From MPNP01 sp965116235 (lineage in GTDB: Bacteria > Pseudomonadota > Alphaproteobacteria > Rhodobacterales > Rhodobacteraceae), in NCBI GenBank assembly GCA_965116235.1, contig OZ220496.1:1488001-1552000 (forward strand): 64,000 bases of DNA. Reading direction: 5' to 3'. This document shows positions 28,896-36,859 of the stretch, piece by piece (position 1 is the first letter of the stretch; every line of letters starts with the position of its first letter). Under the pieces are notes generated by a model. The model searched no databases. It was not told the origin of the DNA and was given only the letters and a program-made list of their open reading frames with translations. A program made the translations under genes and the position numbers.

Positions 28896-30449
28896 TTGTC
28901 GATCCGAAAGCCGGTTTACGAATATGTACCTCCGCCGGGATTAAGTCGGGCTGAAGACCGCAAGAAAGTTGTCATAGTCGGGGGCGGTCCAATCGGCGTG
29001 GTCGCAGCCTTGGAGCTAGCCAATCACGACATGCCGACCGTTGTACTGGAAAGGAACAACAAGGTTTCAGTTGGTTCCAAGGCGATTTGTTGGTCCAAGC
29101 GCTCCCTCGAAATTTTCGATCGGCTGGGCATCGGCCAAAGAGCACTGAGCAAGGGCGTCACATGGCAGATAGGCCGAACCTTCCACAAGGATCAGGAACT
29201 CTTCAATTTTGATCTGCTGCCAGAAGAGGGGCACAAATATCCTGCATTCATCAATCTTCAACAATACTACGTCGAGCAATTCCTCGTTGAACAGGCTCTC
29301 GCAGTCGATCTCATAGACATGCGGTTCTTGAACACGGTCACGGACGTCCAGGCCAATCCCGATCATGCCGTCCTCAAGGTTGAGACACCTGATGGCGACT
29401 ACACATTGGAATCAGAATATCTGGTGGCCTGTGATGGGGTGCGATCAACAATTCGAAAAGCCCTTGGTCTGGAGTTTGTTGGTGAGCTGTTTGAAGACAG
29501 GTTCCTGATCGCCGATATTGAAATGAGTCAGGAATTTCCGTCTGAAAGATGGTTCTGGTTTGAGCCGCTGTTCCATTCGGGGCAGTCGGCATTGTTGCAC
29601 AAGCAACCGGACAACATCTACCGCATTGACCTGCAGCTGGGTTGGGGAGCGGACCCGGAAGAAGAGAAAAGGCCGGAAAAGGTGATTCCAAGAATCACAA
29701 AGGTGGTCGGACATGACAATTTCAAGATTGACTGGGTTTCAGTCTATACCTTCCAATGCCGCCGTCTGGAGTCGTTTGTCCACGATCGAATCATATTTGC
29801 CGGAGATTCGGCTCATGTGGTCTCGCCTTTCGGTGCCAGGGGAGGAAATGGAGGCATTCAGGACATAGACAATCTAGGGTGGAAATTGGCCGCCATCATA
29901 AGGGGTGATGCTCAACCCAGTCTGCTGGCGAGCTACAACAGGGAAAGGATATTTGGAGCTGACGACAATATTGCCCACTCGACCCGTACGACCAAGTTCA
30001 TGACTCCGGCCGACGGAATTGAACGCCAAATGAGGGATCAGCTGTTTAAATTGGCCAAAGAGGCAGAATTTGCTCGTTCCTGGATCAACTCCGGGCGCTT
30101 GTCGGTGCCACCTGTCTATCCATGTTTTGAAGATCGAGAGCCGGAATTGCCATTTGTTGCTAGACCGGGTACCGTTGCACTGGATGCCAAGTTGAATGAT
30201 GGAAGTTGGCTAATCGATCTGTTGGGTGGTGCAATCGTTGTTCTTTGCATAGGTTGTGATGTACCCAAGGTAACAGGGTGCAGGACGGTCGAGATTGAAG
30301 CCAGCTCGCTGGTCAAGGAAAGGTATCTTGGCAAGCAACCGCACGCAGTGTATCTGATCAGGCCTGATCAGGTGGTGCGCGACCGTTGGATAAAAGTGAA
30401 CAAGAGCGAGCTTCAAACGAGTATTGAACAGATCTGGATGACCGGGTGA
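28896..30449 (+). CDS. FAD-dependent aromatic monooxygenase (MhpA/PheA-type)
   Basis: 517 aa from TTG 28896, supported by a strong AGGAGGT five bases upstream. Domains: Rossmann FAD motif VVIVGGGPIGVVAALELA near residue 26, YLVACDGVRSTIR with the DG motif near 185, and the GD motif IIFAGDSAHVVSPFGARGGNGGIQD near 290. Members hydroxylate phenolic rings such as hydroxyphenylpropionate. In this operon a plausible role is to feed a ring-hydroxylated acid to hmgA, but the exact substrate is unproven. It is followed by a DUF2783 gene, a frequent companion. Confidence 0.87.
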   Translation: MSIRKPVYEYVPPPGLSRAEDRKKVVIVGGGPIGVVAALELANHDMPTVVLERNNKVSVGSKAICWSKRSLEIFDRLGIGQRALSKGVTWQIGRTFHKDQELFNFDLLPEEGHKYPAFINLQQYYVEQFLVEQALAVDLIDMRFLNTVTDVQANPDHAVLKVETPDGDYTLESEYLVACDGVRSTIRKALGLEFVGELFEDRFLIADIEMSQEFPSERWFWFEPLFHSGQSALLHKQPDNIYRIDLQLGWGADPEEEKRPEKVIPRITKVVGHDNFKIDWVSVYTFQCRRLESFVHDRIIFAGDSAHVVSPFGARGGNGGIQDIDNLGWKLAAIIRGDAQPSLLASYNRERIFGADDNIAHSTRTTKFMTPADGIERQMRDQLFKLAKEAEFARSWINSGRLSVPPVYPCFEDREPELPFVARPGTVALDAKLNDGSWLIDLLGGAIVVLCIGCDVPKVTGCRTVEIEASSLVKERYLGKQPHAVYLIRPDQVVRDRWIKVNKSELQTSIEQIWMTG

Positions 30450-30655
30450 TGGCAGCAAAAGGACAGAATCGGCCCCCTCACCACGTGGATGAGATTTATC
30501 AGGATTTGCTTGAAGCTTTTGCTGGCGTGGGGGAAGAAAAACAGTTTGGATTTGCTCTGACTCTGATCGTTGCGCTGGCTGATCGGATCGGCGACAAGGA
30601 TGCTATCCATGAGGCAATAAGTACCTCACGCCGTGCTGTGGAGGGCAACGATTAG
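30449..30655 (+). CDS. DUF2783 domain-containing small protein
   Basis: 68 aa from ATG 30449, whose first base is the last base of the monooxygenase stop (TGATG). The sequence has the DUF2783 features DEIYQDLLEAF and FALTLIVALADRIGD. The function of the family is unknown; genes of this type usually follow FAD monooxygenases, so it may be an accessory to that enzyme. Confidence 0.8.
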   Translation: MAAKGQNRPPHHVDEIYQDLLEAFAGVGEEKQFGFALTLIVALADRIGDKDAIHEAISTSRRAVEGND

Positions 30656-31274
30656 TCCGGCACAGTGGCCCAATTCAGAAATCGAGAACCACTATCGAAA
30701 TCAGGGCAATACAAGAATCTGCGGTATTGATGAGGCTGGCCGAGGAGCCTTGGCCGGACCGGTAACCGCTGCCGCTGTGATGTTTCGAGGAATTGAGTAT
30801 CCAGAAGGGTTAAATGATTCGAAGCAGCTCACTCCTGCCAGACGAGACGCGCTCTACGAGAAGATCAAGGACTTGGCACTGGTCTCGTATGCTCACGTTT
30901 CGGTTGGCGTCATAGATCAATTGAACATTCTGAATGCGTCAATGCGTGCCATGGTCGAAGCATCTAGGGGTCTTGCATCCGCTCCCGATTTTGCCCTCAT
31001 AGATGGGAACAGGGTCCCCGATGGTCTGCAATGCGAGGCCATGGCTGTCGTGAAGGGCGATCAGAAGTCCGTTTCGATAGCGGCGGCTTCCATTGTTGCA
31101 AAAGTTGAGAGGGACAAGCTGATGGTTCAGCTATCCCGTGAACATCAGAATTACGCATGGGCTTCCAACAAGGGGTATGGAACCCGAGAGCATTTGCAGT
31201 TGCTCCATGAACACGGCCCAACCGCACATCACAGAAAGTCATTCTTGCCGGTCAGGACATGGAATCTTGGATAA
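30633..31274 (+). CDS. rnhB: ribonuclease HII
   Basis: 213 aa using GTG 30633, which overlaps the DUF2783 gene by 23 bp; no ATG is available before the conserved block. It removes ribonucleotides from DNA and RNA primers. Catalytic acidic residues are in CGIDEAGRGALAGP (near 31-44), FALIDGNRVPDG, and VAKVERDKLM. The C-terminus GYGTREHLQLLHEHGPTAHHRKSF is typical. Probably the last gene of the transcript. Confidence 0.94.
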   Translation: MLWRATISPAQWPNSEIENHYRNQGNTRICGIDEAGRGALAGPVTAAAVMFRGIEYPEGLNDSKQLTPARRDALYEKIKDLALVSYAHVSVGVIDQLNILNASMRAMVEASRGLASAPDFALIDGNRVPDGLQCEAMAVVKGDQKSVSIAAASIVAKVERDKLMVQLSREHQNYAWASNKGYGTREHLQLLHEHGPTAHHRKSFLPVRTWNLG

Positions 31275-31618
31275 GAATCTGAGAGAGTGCGTCTGGCGGA
31301 CTTGCTGCGACCATGATGCAAAAGGAAGAATCTTTCGTCAGATCAGTCAGAAAATGTTTCTGATCAGGAACCTGCCGAAATCCCGGCCGTAGCGATCGTC
31401 TGCGTGACTGTCGATTTTTGGCACGCATGCGGACATTATGCTCAAGATCCCGGCTGATAGCGAATTTTCATCCCTGTGTTCCAGTAGGCATGCCTTCCCC
31501 TTTTCGATTTGCCTGGAATACACCAAACGGTACCCCTCACAGCCTTTTCAGGTTTATTGCTGCCAGCAGGAGCCAGAACGCTTGATTTGCGACGAAAATG
31601 TCTTGAAAGACACTGGCC
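31275..31618. other. intergenic stretch between rnhB and the ankyrin genes, no gene seen
   Basis: The flanking genes are convergent. A plus-strand open frame that runs into the ankyrin gene has no ribosome binding site and is treated as a shadow. Confidence 0.45.
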
Positions 31619-32479
31619 TTACTTGGCACAAGCGGGAGTATTGGCCGCAAGATAGATACCGACAAACTGATCGAGTGTCTCGGCAAGATCGATCAGTATG
31701 GCATCCTTCGCATCGGCTGCCGCAACAAGGTTCATCGTGCTCATCGCGAATGTTGGAGTCAAGCCATGGTAACCGGCTGAAGGTATGACAGTCAGTTTAT
31801 GAAATCCAACCCTGATGTGATAGAGCACCTTTTGGTGCATGTCCAGATGGATATCGACGGCAAGGTATGGCCATCGGATTTCTTCGTCGTACAGACCGCG
31901 CTCTTCCAGAAGCAAGTGGAGAAAGGCATCAATCTCGTTTTGCTCGACTTCGACACCACGTGTCTCTGAAGCCGAAACGTCAAGAGTGAAGGTCATGGGA
32001 CCGCAAAAGTTCCAGAGTTCAAAGTGCCCCAAGCGGGCTACGCTTCCGACGGCGCTCAATATTTCGGCAATCCTGGCGTGTCCTTCCAGGAGAGCCAAAT
32101 CAAGCGGAGACAGTCCCTCCCTGTTCAAAATGTTCGGGTCGGCATTGGCTTCGAGCAACGCAGTGACCGTTTCGATTGACCCGCCCTGAGTTGCCCAATG
32201 TAGAGGTGTCATCCCGATACCGTCCTGCAAGTTGGGGTTTGCTCCACTATGCAGGAGCATCCTGGTCAACTCAACTGCGCCATAAACAGCCGTATGATGG
32301 AGCGGAACCAGCCCATTGTGTGCCCGTCCGTCCGGATCTTTTCCTTCGTCAAGAGCGGCTTGAATGATCGCGATGGGAGCATCTTGTCGCAGGAGCTGAA
32401 AAATCTTGTCGTCAGCGTAAGAACTTGCTGGTACAAGTTGAACTGCAAGCAGAAAAATGACTGCTAACCGCACAAGCAT
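31619..32479 (-). CDS. secreted ankyrin-repeat protein (downstream copy)
   Basis: 286 aa with a signal peptide (VRLAVIFLLAVQLVPASSYA). Three to four ankyrin repeats span about residues 35-140 (GLVPLHHTAVYGAVELTRMLL, GMTPLHWATQGGSIETVTALL, GLSPLDLALLEGHARIAEIL). The remaining 140 residues form an unassigned domain containing LWNFCGPM. Paralogous to the gene just upstream, with the same architecture, 27 bp apart, so a tandem duplication in one operon is likely. Ankyrin repeats mediate protein contacts; a periplasmic role is inferred from the signal peptide. Confidence 0.8.
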   Translation of the reverse strand: MLVRLAVIFLLAVQLVPASSYADDKIFQLLRQDAPIAIIQAALDEGKDPDGRAHNGLVPLHHTAVYGAVELTRMLLHSGANPNLQDGIGMTPLHWATQGGSIETVTALLEANADPNILNREGLSPLDLALLEGHARIAEILSAVGSVARLGHFELWNFCGPMTFTLDVSASETRGVEVEQNEIDAFLHLLLEERGLYDEEIRWPYLAVDIHLDMHQKVLYHIRVGFHKLTVIPSAGYHGLTPTFAMSTMNLVAAADAKDAILIDLAETLDQFVGIYLAANTPACAK

Positions 32480-32506
32480 TCTCCCAACGAACGGAAAAAG
32501 GACCTC

Positions 32507-33448
32507 TTACGGACCATCGTCATCCTGCCCTCGGTTTGGAGTCTCCCTGTTCGGCAAGGTTGTGCAGAAGTCTTGGTTTGCCTGCAAGTACTCGGCAGTG
32601 AACTGTTCCATTGAAGACAGTAACGAACCGAGGGCCTTGTCCCTTACATTTTCGGGATTGCCCGCTCCCAGCCTGATATCTTCCCAGGTGACTGCAAGTT
32701 TCGTGATTTGGGAACTCACGTCGACGACTTCCCTCATGTATTGAACGTTCACGACAAAGCCAAAGCCTGTTTCTCTTGAGCCATCAATATTGACAAGCAC
32801 ACGCAGGACGCTATTCTGAATTTCGCCATCAAACAGGTTGTTGGAGAGCAGATGATACCAGGCCAAGGCTTCAATTTGGGCATTCGTCAAGCCAACATCC
32901 GCCGCCTTATCCGATAGTCCCAACACGTTGAGATTCACAGGTTCGCAACCACTCCACAACTGAAAATATTCCTGTCCAGAGATGGCTCCTGCGACTTGAA
33001 GGAGGTTGGCGATACCATCAAGCCCTTGCATTCTTGCCAGATCCAAGGGCGAGTTGCCGAACAGGTCTTGTGCGTTGAGGTTTGTCTTGGCGTCAATCAA
33101 CTTTTGTACAATGCCGTCATGCCCTCCGATTACGGCATAGTGGAGCGGTGTTTGCAACCCGTCGTCAGCAATGTCGGGCGATGCACCGGATTCAAGAAGT
33201 TGCTGACTGATGGCTTCCAAACCCAGTAAGGCGGCTTGGTGAAGTGGAGTCTGATTATCCATCGACAGTTGGTCGGGGCTGCGGCCCTCGTCAAGAGCCT
33301 TCTTAAATTCGCTGGGCAAGACATTGCTTCGGAGCAGTTCAAAAAGATCGGTTTCAGCAACGGCAACGGTTGCCGTGAACTGAACCATGAAAAAGACTGA
33401 AGCAAGAATTTTCAAGGAATAACCCAGGTACCAATGACAATCTGGCAA
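32507..33448 (-). CDS. secreted ankyrin-repeat protein (upstream copy)
   Basis: 313 aa with an N-terminal hydrophobic segment (LGYSLKILASVFFMVQFTATVAVA) that looks like a signal peptide. Ankyrin repeats cover about residues 60-155 (NQTPLHQAALLGLEAISQQLL, LQTPLHYAVIGGHDGIVQKLI, GNSPLDLARMQGLDGIANLL). The C-terminal domain carries LWSGCEPVNLNV, matching LWNFCGPM in the paralogue downstream. Both copies end with a conserved domain of unknown function and a final Cys-containing tail. Confidence 0.8.
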   Translation of the reverse strand: MPDCHWYLGYSLKILASVFFMVQFTATVAVAETDLFELLRSNVLPSEFKKALDEGRSPDQLSMDNQTPLHQAALLGLEAISQQLLESGASPDIADDGLQTPLHYAVIGGHDGIVQKLIDAKTNLNAQDLFGNSPLDLARMQGLDGIANLLQVAGAISGQEYFQLWSGCEPVNLNVLGLSDKAADVGLTNAQIEALAWYHLLSNNLFDGEIQNSVLRVLVNIDGSRETGFGFVVNVQYMREVVDVSSQITKLAVTWEDIRLGAGNPENVRDKALGSLLSSMEQFTAEYLQANQDFCTTLPNRETPNRGQDDDGP

Positions 33449-33686
33449 GGAAGCGAATGGGTCTAGGCCGTCTCACTCGCAAGAATGGCCTCAACTATGT
33501 GGCAAATCAGCGATGGAGTCAAATGTTCTGTCTGTTGCACCTGTGATCCGCAGTTCCAAGCAACCTGTCCTCAAACCGGCACAAGAATTTGAACAAATGA
33601 ATCAGTGACATTCACAATGCGGCAGAACGACCTGTACGGTGTTACACGACACATTCCACAGGAGAAGAAAACTGTTGCTGAATGCG

Positions 33687-33761
33687 TGGCAGGGGTGGAG
33701 GGAATCGAACCCCCGGCACTCGGTTTTGGAGACCGATGCTCTACCGCTGAGCTACACCCCT
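33687..33761 (-). tRNA. tRNA-Trp (anticodon CCA)
   Basis: The minus strand gives 75 nt with acceptor AGGGGTG pairing CACCCCT, D arm AGCTCAGCGGTAGAGC, anticodon loop CTCCAAA and T arm GGTTCGATTCC; CCA is encoded. It lies between the ankyrin genes and parC. Confidence 0.95.
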
Positions 33762-33955
33762 ATTTGGCGACCACCCCGAACAAGTAATCACTGATGGGGC
33801 GTTGTCAAAGTCCCTGCAGGATTAAATTGCTCCTGGATCAAGTATGCGCTTCGACAGGACAGCGTCCTTTATTTCGTGGACAGGTTGAGGACTGAAGACT
33901 TGGATCAAGGAAGGAGCCTTGCCCAAGCAATTGCCGAATTAGAAAAATCTGTCGA

Positions 33956-36187
33956 TCATCCAAACTTGTTGGTTTTTGGAAACCCAAAGGGAGGTTTCTT
34001 GCCCGCTCCCCCTCTCCGGCCAAGCCAATTCTCCGGCTCCTTCGTTACCCTTTCCTGACCTTTGATCCCCTTCCAGATAAGTCCATCATCAAGATTGAAG
34101 GTCTTGGCATCTGACAGTCCGGTGCGCCTTGATCCCATAAGACGAACTCCAGAACCTTTTTGTTGGTTCGGTATCTCGCTCAAGGGAATGACTAGCATCT
34201 TGCGATTACTGCTCACCAAGGCAACGTGATCTCCTTCGATGGGCCAACACCCTAAGGCCAAATCATTTTTCTTGAGGTTCAGAACCTGCTTGCCAGCCTT
34301 GGTTGAGGCCAGGGCATCCGCTTCATTGACAACAAACCCATATCCCGATTGAGTGGCAACCAGCAACTGACGATCGGGATCGTGGACCAAAAGAGCCAAT
34401 ATCTCAACTTCACCTGGCAGATTGATCATCAAGTTGATTGGTTCTCCCATGCTTCGACCACTGGGGACTGATTCAACCGGCAGAGTATAAAATCTGCCGT
34501 TTGAAGCGAAAAGGATCAGTTTGTCAGTTGATGTTGCGTGCCGGGCAAACTTCAAATCATCTCCATCACGCAATTTGAACTCTTGATCAAGGGGAACGGC
34601 ACCCTTCAATTGCCGGATCCAACCGAGCTGGGAGTAAATTATGGTTGCCGGTTCAGATTCCATGACCGCATCCAGTTCAAATGCATCCGGTTCAAACTCG
34701 TCCAGCAGTATCGTCTTGCGCTTGCTGTCCGGAACCTTCGCAAAGGTTTTCCGAATTTCCTTAAGTTCCAAGGAAATCTTCTTCCACTGAAGGTCATCGC
34801 TGTTGAGCAGATCATCAAGTTCCGATCGCTCTTTGGTCAGTTCGTTCTGTTCTTTCTGCAGCTGCAGTTCTTCCAGCTTGCGAAGGCTGCGCAGACGCAT
34901 GTTCAGAATCGCTTCGGCCTGGATATCGACAAGGTCGAATTCATGAATGAGCGTTTGCTTGGGGTGATCGTCATGCCGAATGATTTCTATGACTCGATCC
35001 AGATTGAGGAAGGTCACAATAAAGCCTTCAAGTATCAACAAGCGATGGTCAATACGTTCGAGCCTGTGACGAGTCCGGCGCTCAAGCACTTCCTTCCGAT
35101 GATTCAGAAAGGCTCTTAAAATTTCCCAAGGGGTGCAAACCTTAGGTCGCAACCCGTCAATCAGAACATTCAGGTTCATGGAGAAGCGAGCCTCCAGATC
35201 AGTCAGTTTGAATATCCCTTCCATGAGGGTCTCGGGGTTCAGCTTCCGGGATTTCGGTTCCAGGACAATTCTGATCTGGTCGGTCGATTCATCCCTGATA
35301 TCGGCTAGAAGTTGAATCTTTTTGCTCTGGACTATGTTCGCAAGATTTTCGATGAGCTTGGACTTTTGCACCTGAAAGGGGATGTCTGTGACGACGATGT
35401 TCCACTGATTTCGTCCTGTGGTTTCGACGGTCCAGTTGGCTCTGACTCTAATTTGTCCTCGCCCCGTTTCGTAGGCATGCAATATCTGCTCTGGAGAGCT
35501 CACAATGGTACCTCCCGTCGGAAAATCGGGCCCCTTCAGCTTGGCCATCAGGGTCGTCGTCGATGCATTTGGGAAATTGATCATGTGCAGGCAGGTATTG
35601 ATCAGGTCAAAAATGTTGTGCGGTGGTATGTTCGTGGCCATGCCAACGGCAATGCCGGTGGAGCCATTGGCCAGCAGGTTGGGGAAGGCCGCCGGGAGTA
35701 TGACCGGCTCTTGCAGATTGTCGTCATAGTTGGGACGAAAATCGACCGTGTTTTCGTTCAGGCCATCCAGCAGGCATTCGGTTACAAGGGTCAGTCGCGC
35801 TTCGGTGTATCGGGAAGAGGCGGGTTTGTCTCCATCAATATTGCCAAAGTTTCCCTGACCATCGACAAGGGGGTAACGCAAGTTGAAGTCTTGAGCCATT
35901 CTCGCCAGTGCATCGTAAATGGCCTGATCACCGTGGGGATGATAGTTGCCCATGACATCGCCCGAGATTTTGGCCGATTTGCGAAACCCGCTGGTCGCGC
36001 TGAGGTTGAGCTCCCTCATGGCATACAAGATGCGTCTTTGAACGGGCTTTAGCCCGTCCCGGGCATCGGGCAGGGCTCGGTGCATGATGGTGGAAAGGGC
36101 GTACTGAAGATAGCGGTCGCTTATGGCCACCCGAAGAGGTACATCTTCCGTGCTCTGAAGCTCGTCAAACAGAGAGTTGTCAGCCAT
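33956..36187 (-). CDS. parC: DNA topoisomerase IV subunit A
   Basis: 743 aa from ATG 36187, with GGAAGG six bases upstream; an upstream in-frame extension to 36337 lacks the family sequence. ParC is the breakage-reunion subunit of topoisomerase IV, decatenating daughter chromosomes. The N-terminus shows PDARDGLKPVQRRILYAM, the quinolone-pocket region GNYHPHGDQAIYDA, and ASSRYTEARLT carrying the catalytic tyrosine. A long helix of the coiled-coil arm precedes the C-terminal beta-pinwheel. The C-terminal tail ends basic (GKKPPFGFPKTNKFG). Confidence 0.95.
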   Translation of the reverse strand: MADNSLFDELQSTEDVPLRVAISDRYLQYALSTIMHRALPDARDGLKPVQRRILYAMRELNLSATSGFRKSAKISGDVMGNYHPHGDQAIYDALARMAQDFNLRYPLVDGQGNFGNIDGDKPASSRYTEARLTLVTECLLDGLNENTVDFRPNYDDNLQEPVILPAAFPNLLANGSTGIAVGMATNIPPHNIFDLINTCLHMINFPNASTTTLMAKLKGPDFPTGGTIVSSPEQILHAYETGRGQIRVRANWTVETTGRNQWNIVVTDIPFQVQKSKLIENLANIVQSKKIQLLADIRDESTDQIRIVLEPKSRKLNPETLMEGIFKLTDLEARFSMNLNVLIDGLRPKVCTPWEILRAFLNHRKEVLERRTRHRLERIDHRLLILEGFIVTFLNLDRVIEIIRHDDHPKQTLIHEFDLVDIQAEAILNMRLRSLRKLEELQLQKEQNELTKERSELDDLLNSDDLQWKKISLELKEIRKTFAKVPDSKRKTILLDEFEPDAFELDAVMESEPATIIYSQLGWIRQLKGAVPLDQEFKLRDGDDLKFARHATSTDKLILFASNGRFYTLPVESVPSGRSMGEPINLMINLPGEVEILALLVHDPDRQLLVATQSGYGFVVNEADALASTKAGKQVLNLKKNDLALGCWPIEGDHVALVSSNRKMLVIPLSEIPNQQKGSGVRLMGSRRTGLSDAKTFNLDDGLIWKGIKGQERVTKEPENWLGRRGGAGKKPPFGFPKTNKFG

Positions 36188-36412
36188 GATCCTTCCATCA
36201 ATGTCTCGGTGCGCCTGGATGGGAAAGAAGGCCCCGATACCCGCACCATGACGAGGACCCAACCAAACATGGCAAGCCGCCCGCCGTGCAATTAACGATT
36301 GTATGATGTGTTGCCACTGTTGGCTTGATAGCATCAAGATGGCGAGGAGTCAAAGTTTGACACCGGTCTTTTTGAGGGTACTCCAAAGGCCGAACCTGAG
36401 GAAGAATTGAGG

Positions 36413-36459
36413 ATTCATAAGGGAATTACATACCTGTTTACCCAGAACCCTTTTGCCAC
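36413..36459 (-). repeat. inverted-repeat element copy A (mate at 39770-39817)
   Basis: The minus strand reads GTGGCAAAAGGGTTCTGGGTAAACAGGTATGTAAT and on, nearly matching the plus-strand copy at 39770 across about 35 bp. The pair brackets the porin and the phage remnants. In the mate, TATAAT suggests a promoter origin. Confidence 0.65.
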
Positions 36460-36552
36460 CGCTGTCACTCGGTCTCGGCCGGTTTGGCTGCCCGAAGTCC
36501 CAGTCCTCTCTGCCGACCGGTCGGTCGAGACCTTGCTGCCGGGCCCAACCCG

Positions 36553-36561
36553 CCCCCCCCC
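36553..36561 (+). repeat. C9 homopolymer
   Basis: Nine C on the plus strand in CCCG-C9-AAGACG, in the non-genic region upstream of the porin. Part of a cluster of six G/C tracts of at least eight bases within 3.6 kb. Confidence 0.8.
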
Positions 36562-36730
36562 AAGACGATGGAAGACCGGACAGCCGAATGGGTCGACATG
36601 ATGCTGGACGGCGGCTGCGATCATGCACGGATCCACGGGGCGTGACCTCACAAGGTGGCCTGGCCTGGCTTGCGCCCCTGTCGGTCGCGATCAGGGCTCC
36701 CGCGAACAGAGAGTGCAAGGAAGGACATAG

Positions 36731-36750
36731 TGTCGCAAGAATGCGACACC
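36731..36750. promoter_or_regulatory. 20-bp palindrome upstream of the porin
   Basis: GTGTCGCAAGAATGCGACAC: 8-bp arms around AGAA, perfect inverted repeat. An identical copy lies before autotransporter 2 (39885-39904), and a degenerate one before autotransporter 1. Its edge is 110 bp from the ATG and 36 bp from the predicted -35, a position suited to an activator. Confidence 0.7.
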
Positions 36751-36785
36751 TTGCAAGAAAATGCTTCGCAACCCGACAAAATGTG

Positions 36786-36813
36786 TTATAGATCCCATGG
36801 GGGGGGGTAAATG
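36786..36813 (+). promoter_or_regulatory. predicted porin promoter with G9 tract in the spacer
   Basis: Aligning with the autotransporter 2 promoter gives -35 TTATAG (36786-36791), a 16-bp spacer that ends in G9 (36799-36807), and -10 TAAATG (36808-36813). Tract-length change would alter -35/-10 spacing. The hexamers are weak, so the assignment is tentative. Confidence 0.45.
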
Positions 36814-36859
36814 TCCCGTCATAGTCAGAAACTTTCACATGAAACAGGAGTAAGATATC

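Larger units (their letters stand above)
36188..36730. other. upstream region of the porin with C9 tract and remnant sequence
   Basis: No intact gene. It contains a 47-bp element at 36413-36459 repeated in inverted orientation at 39770-39817 and a C9 tract at 36553-36561. Minus-strand frames around 36415-36651 have coding-like character (GFWVNRYVIPL) but no identifiable family; they may be phage debris. Confidence 0.4.
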
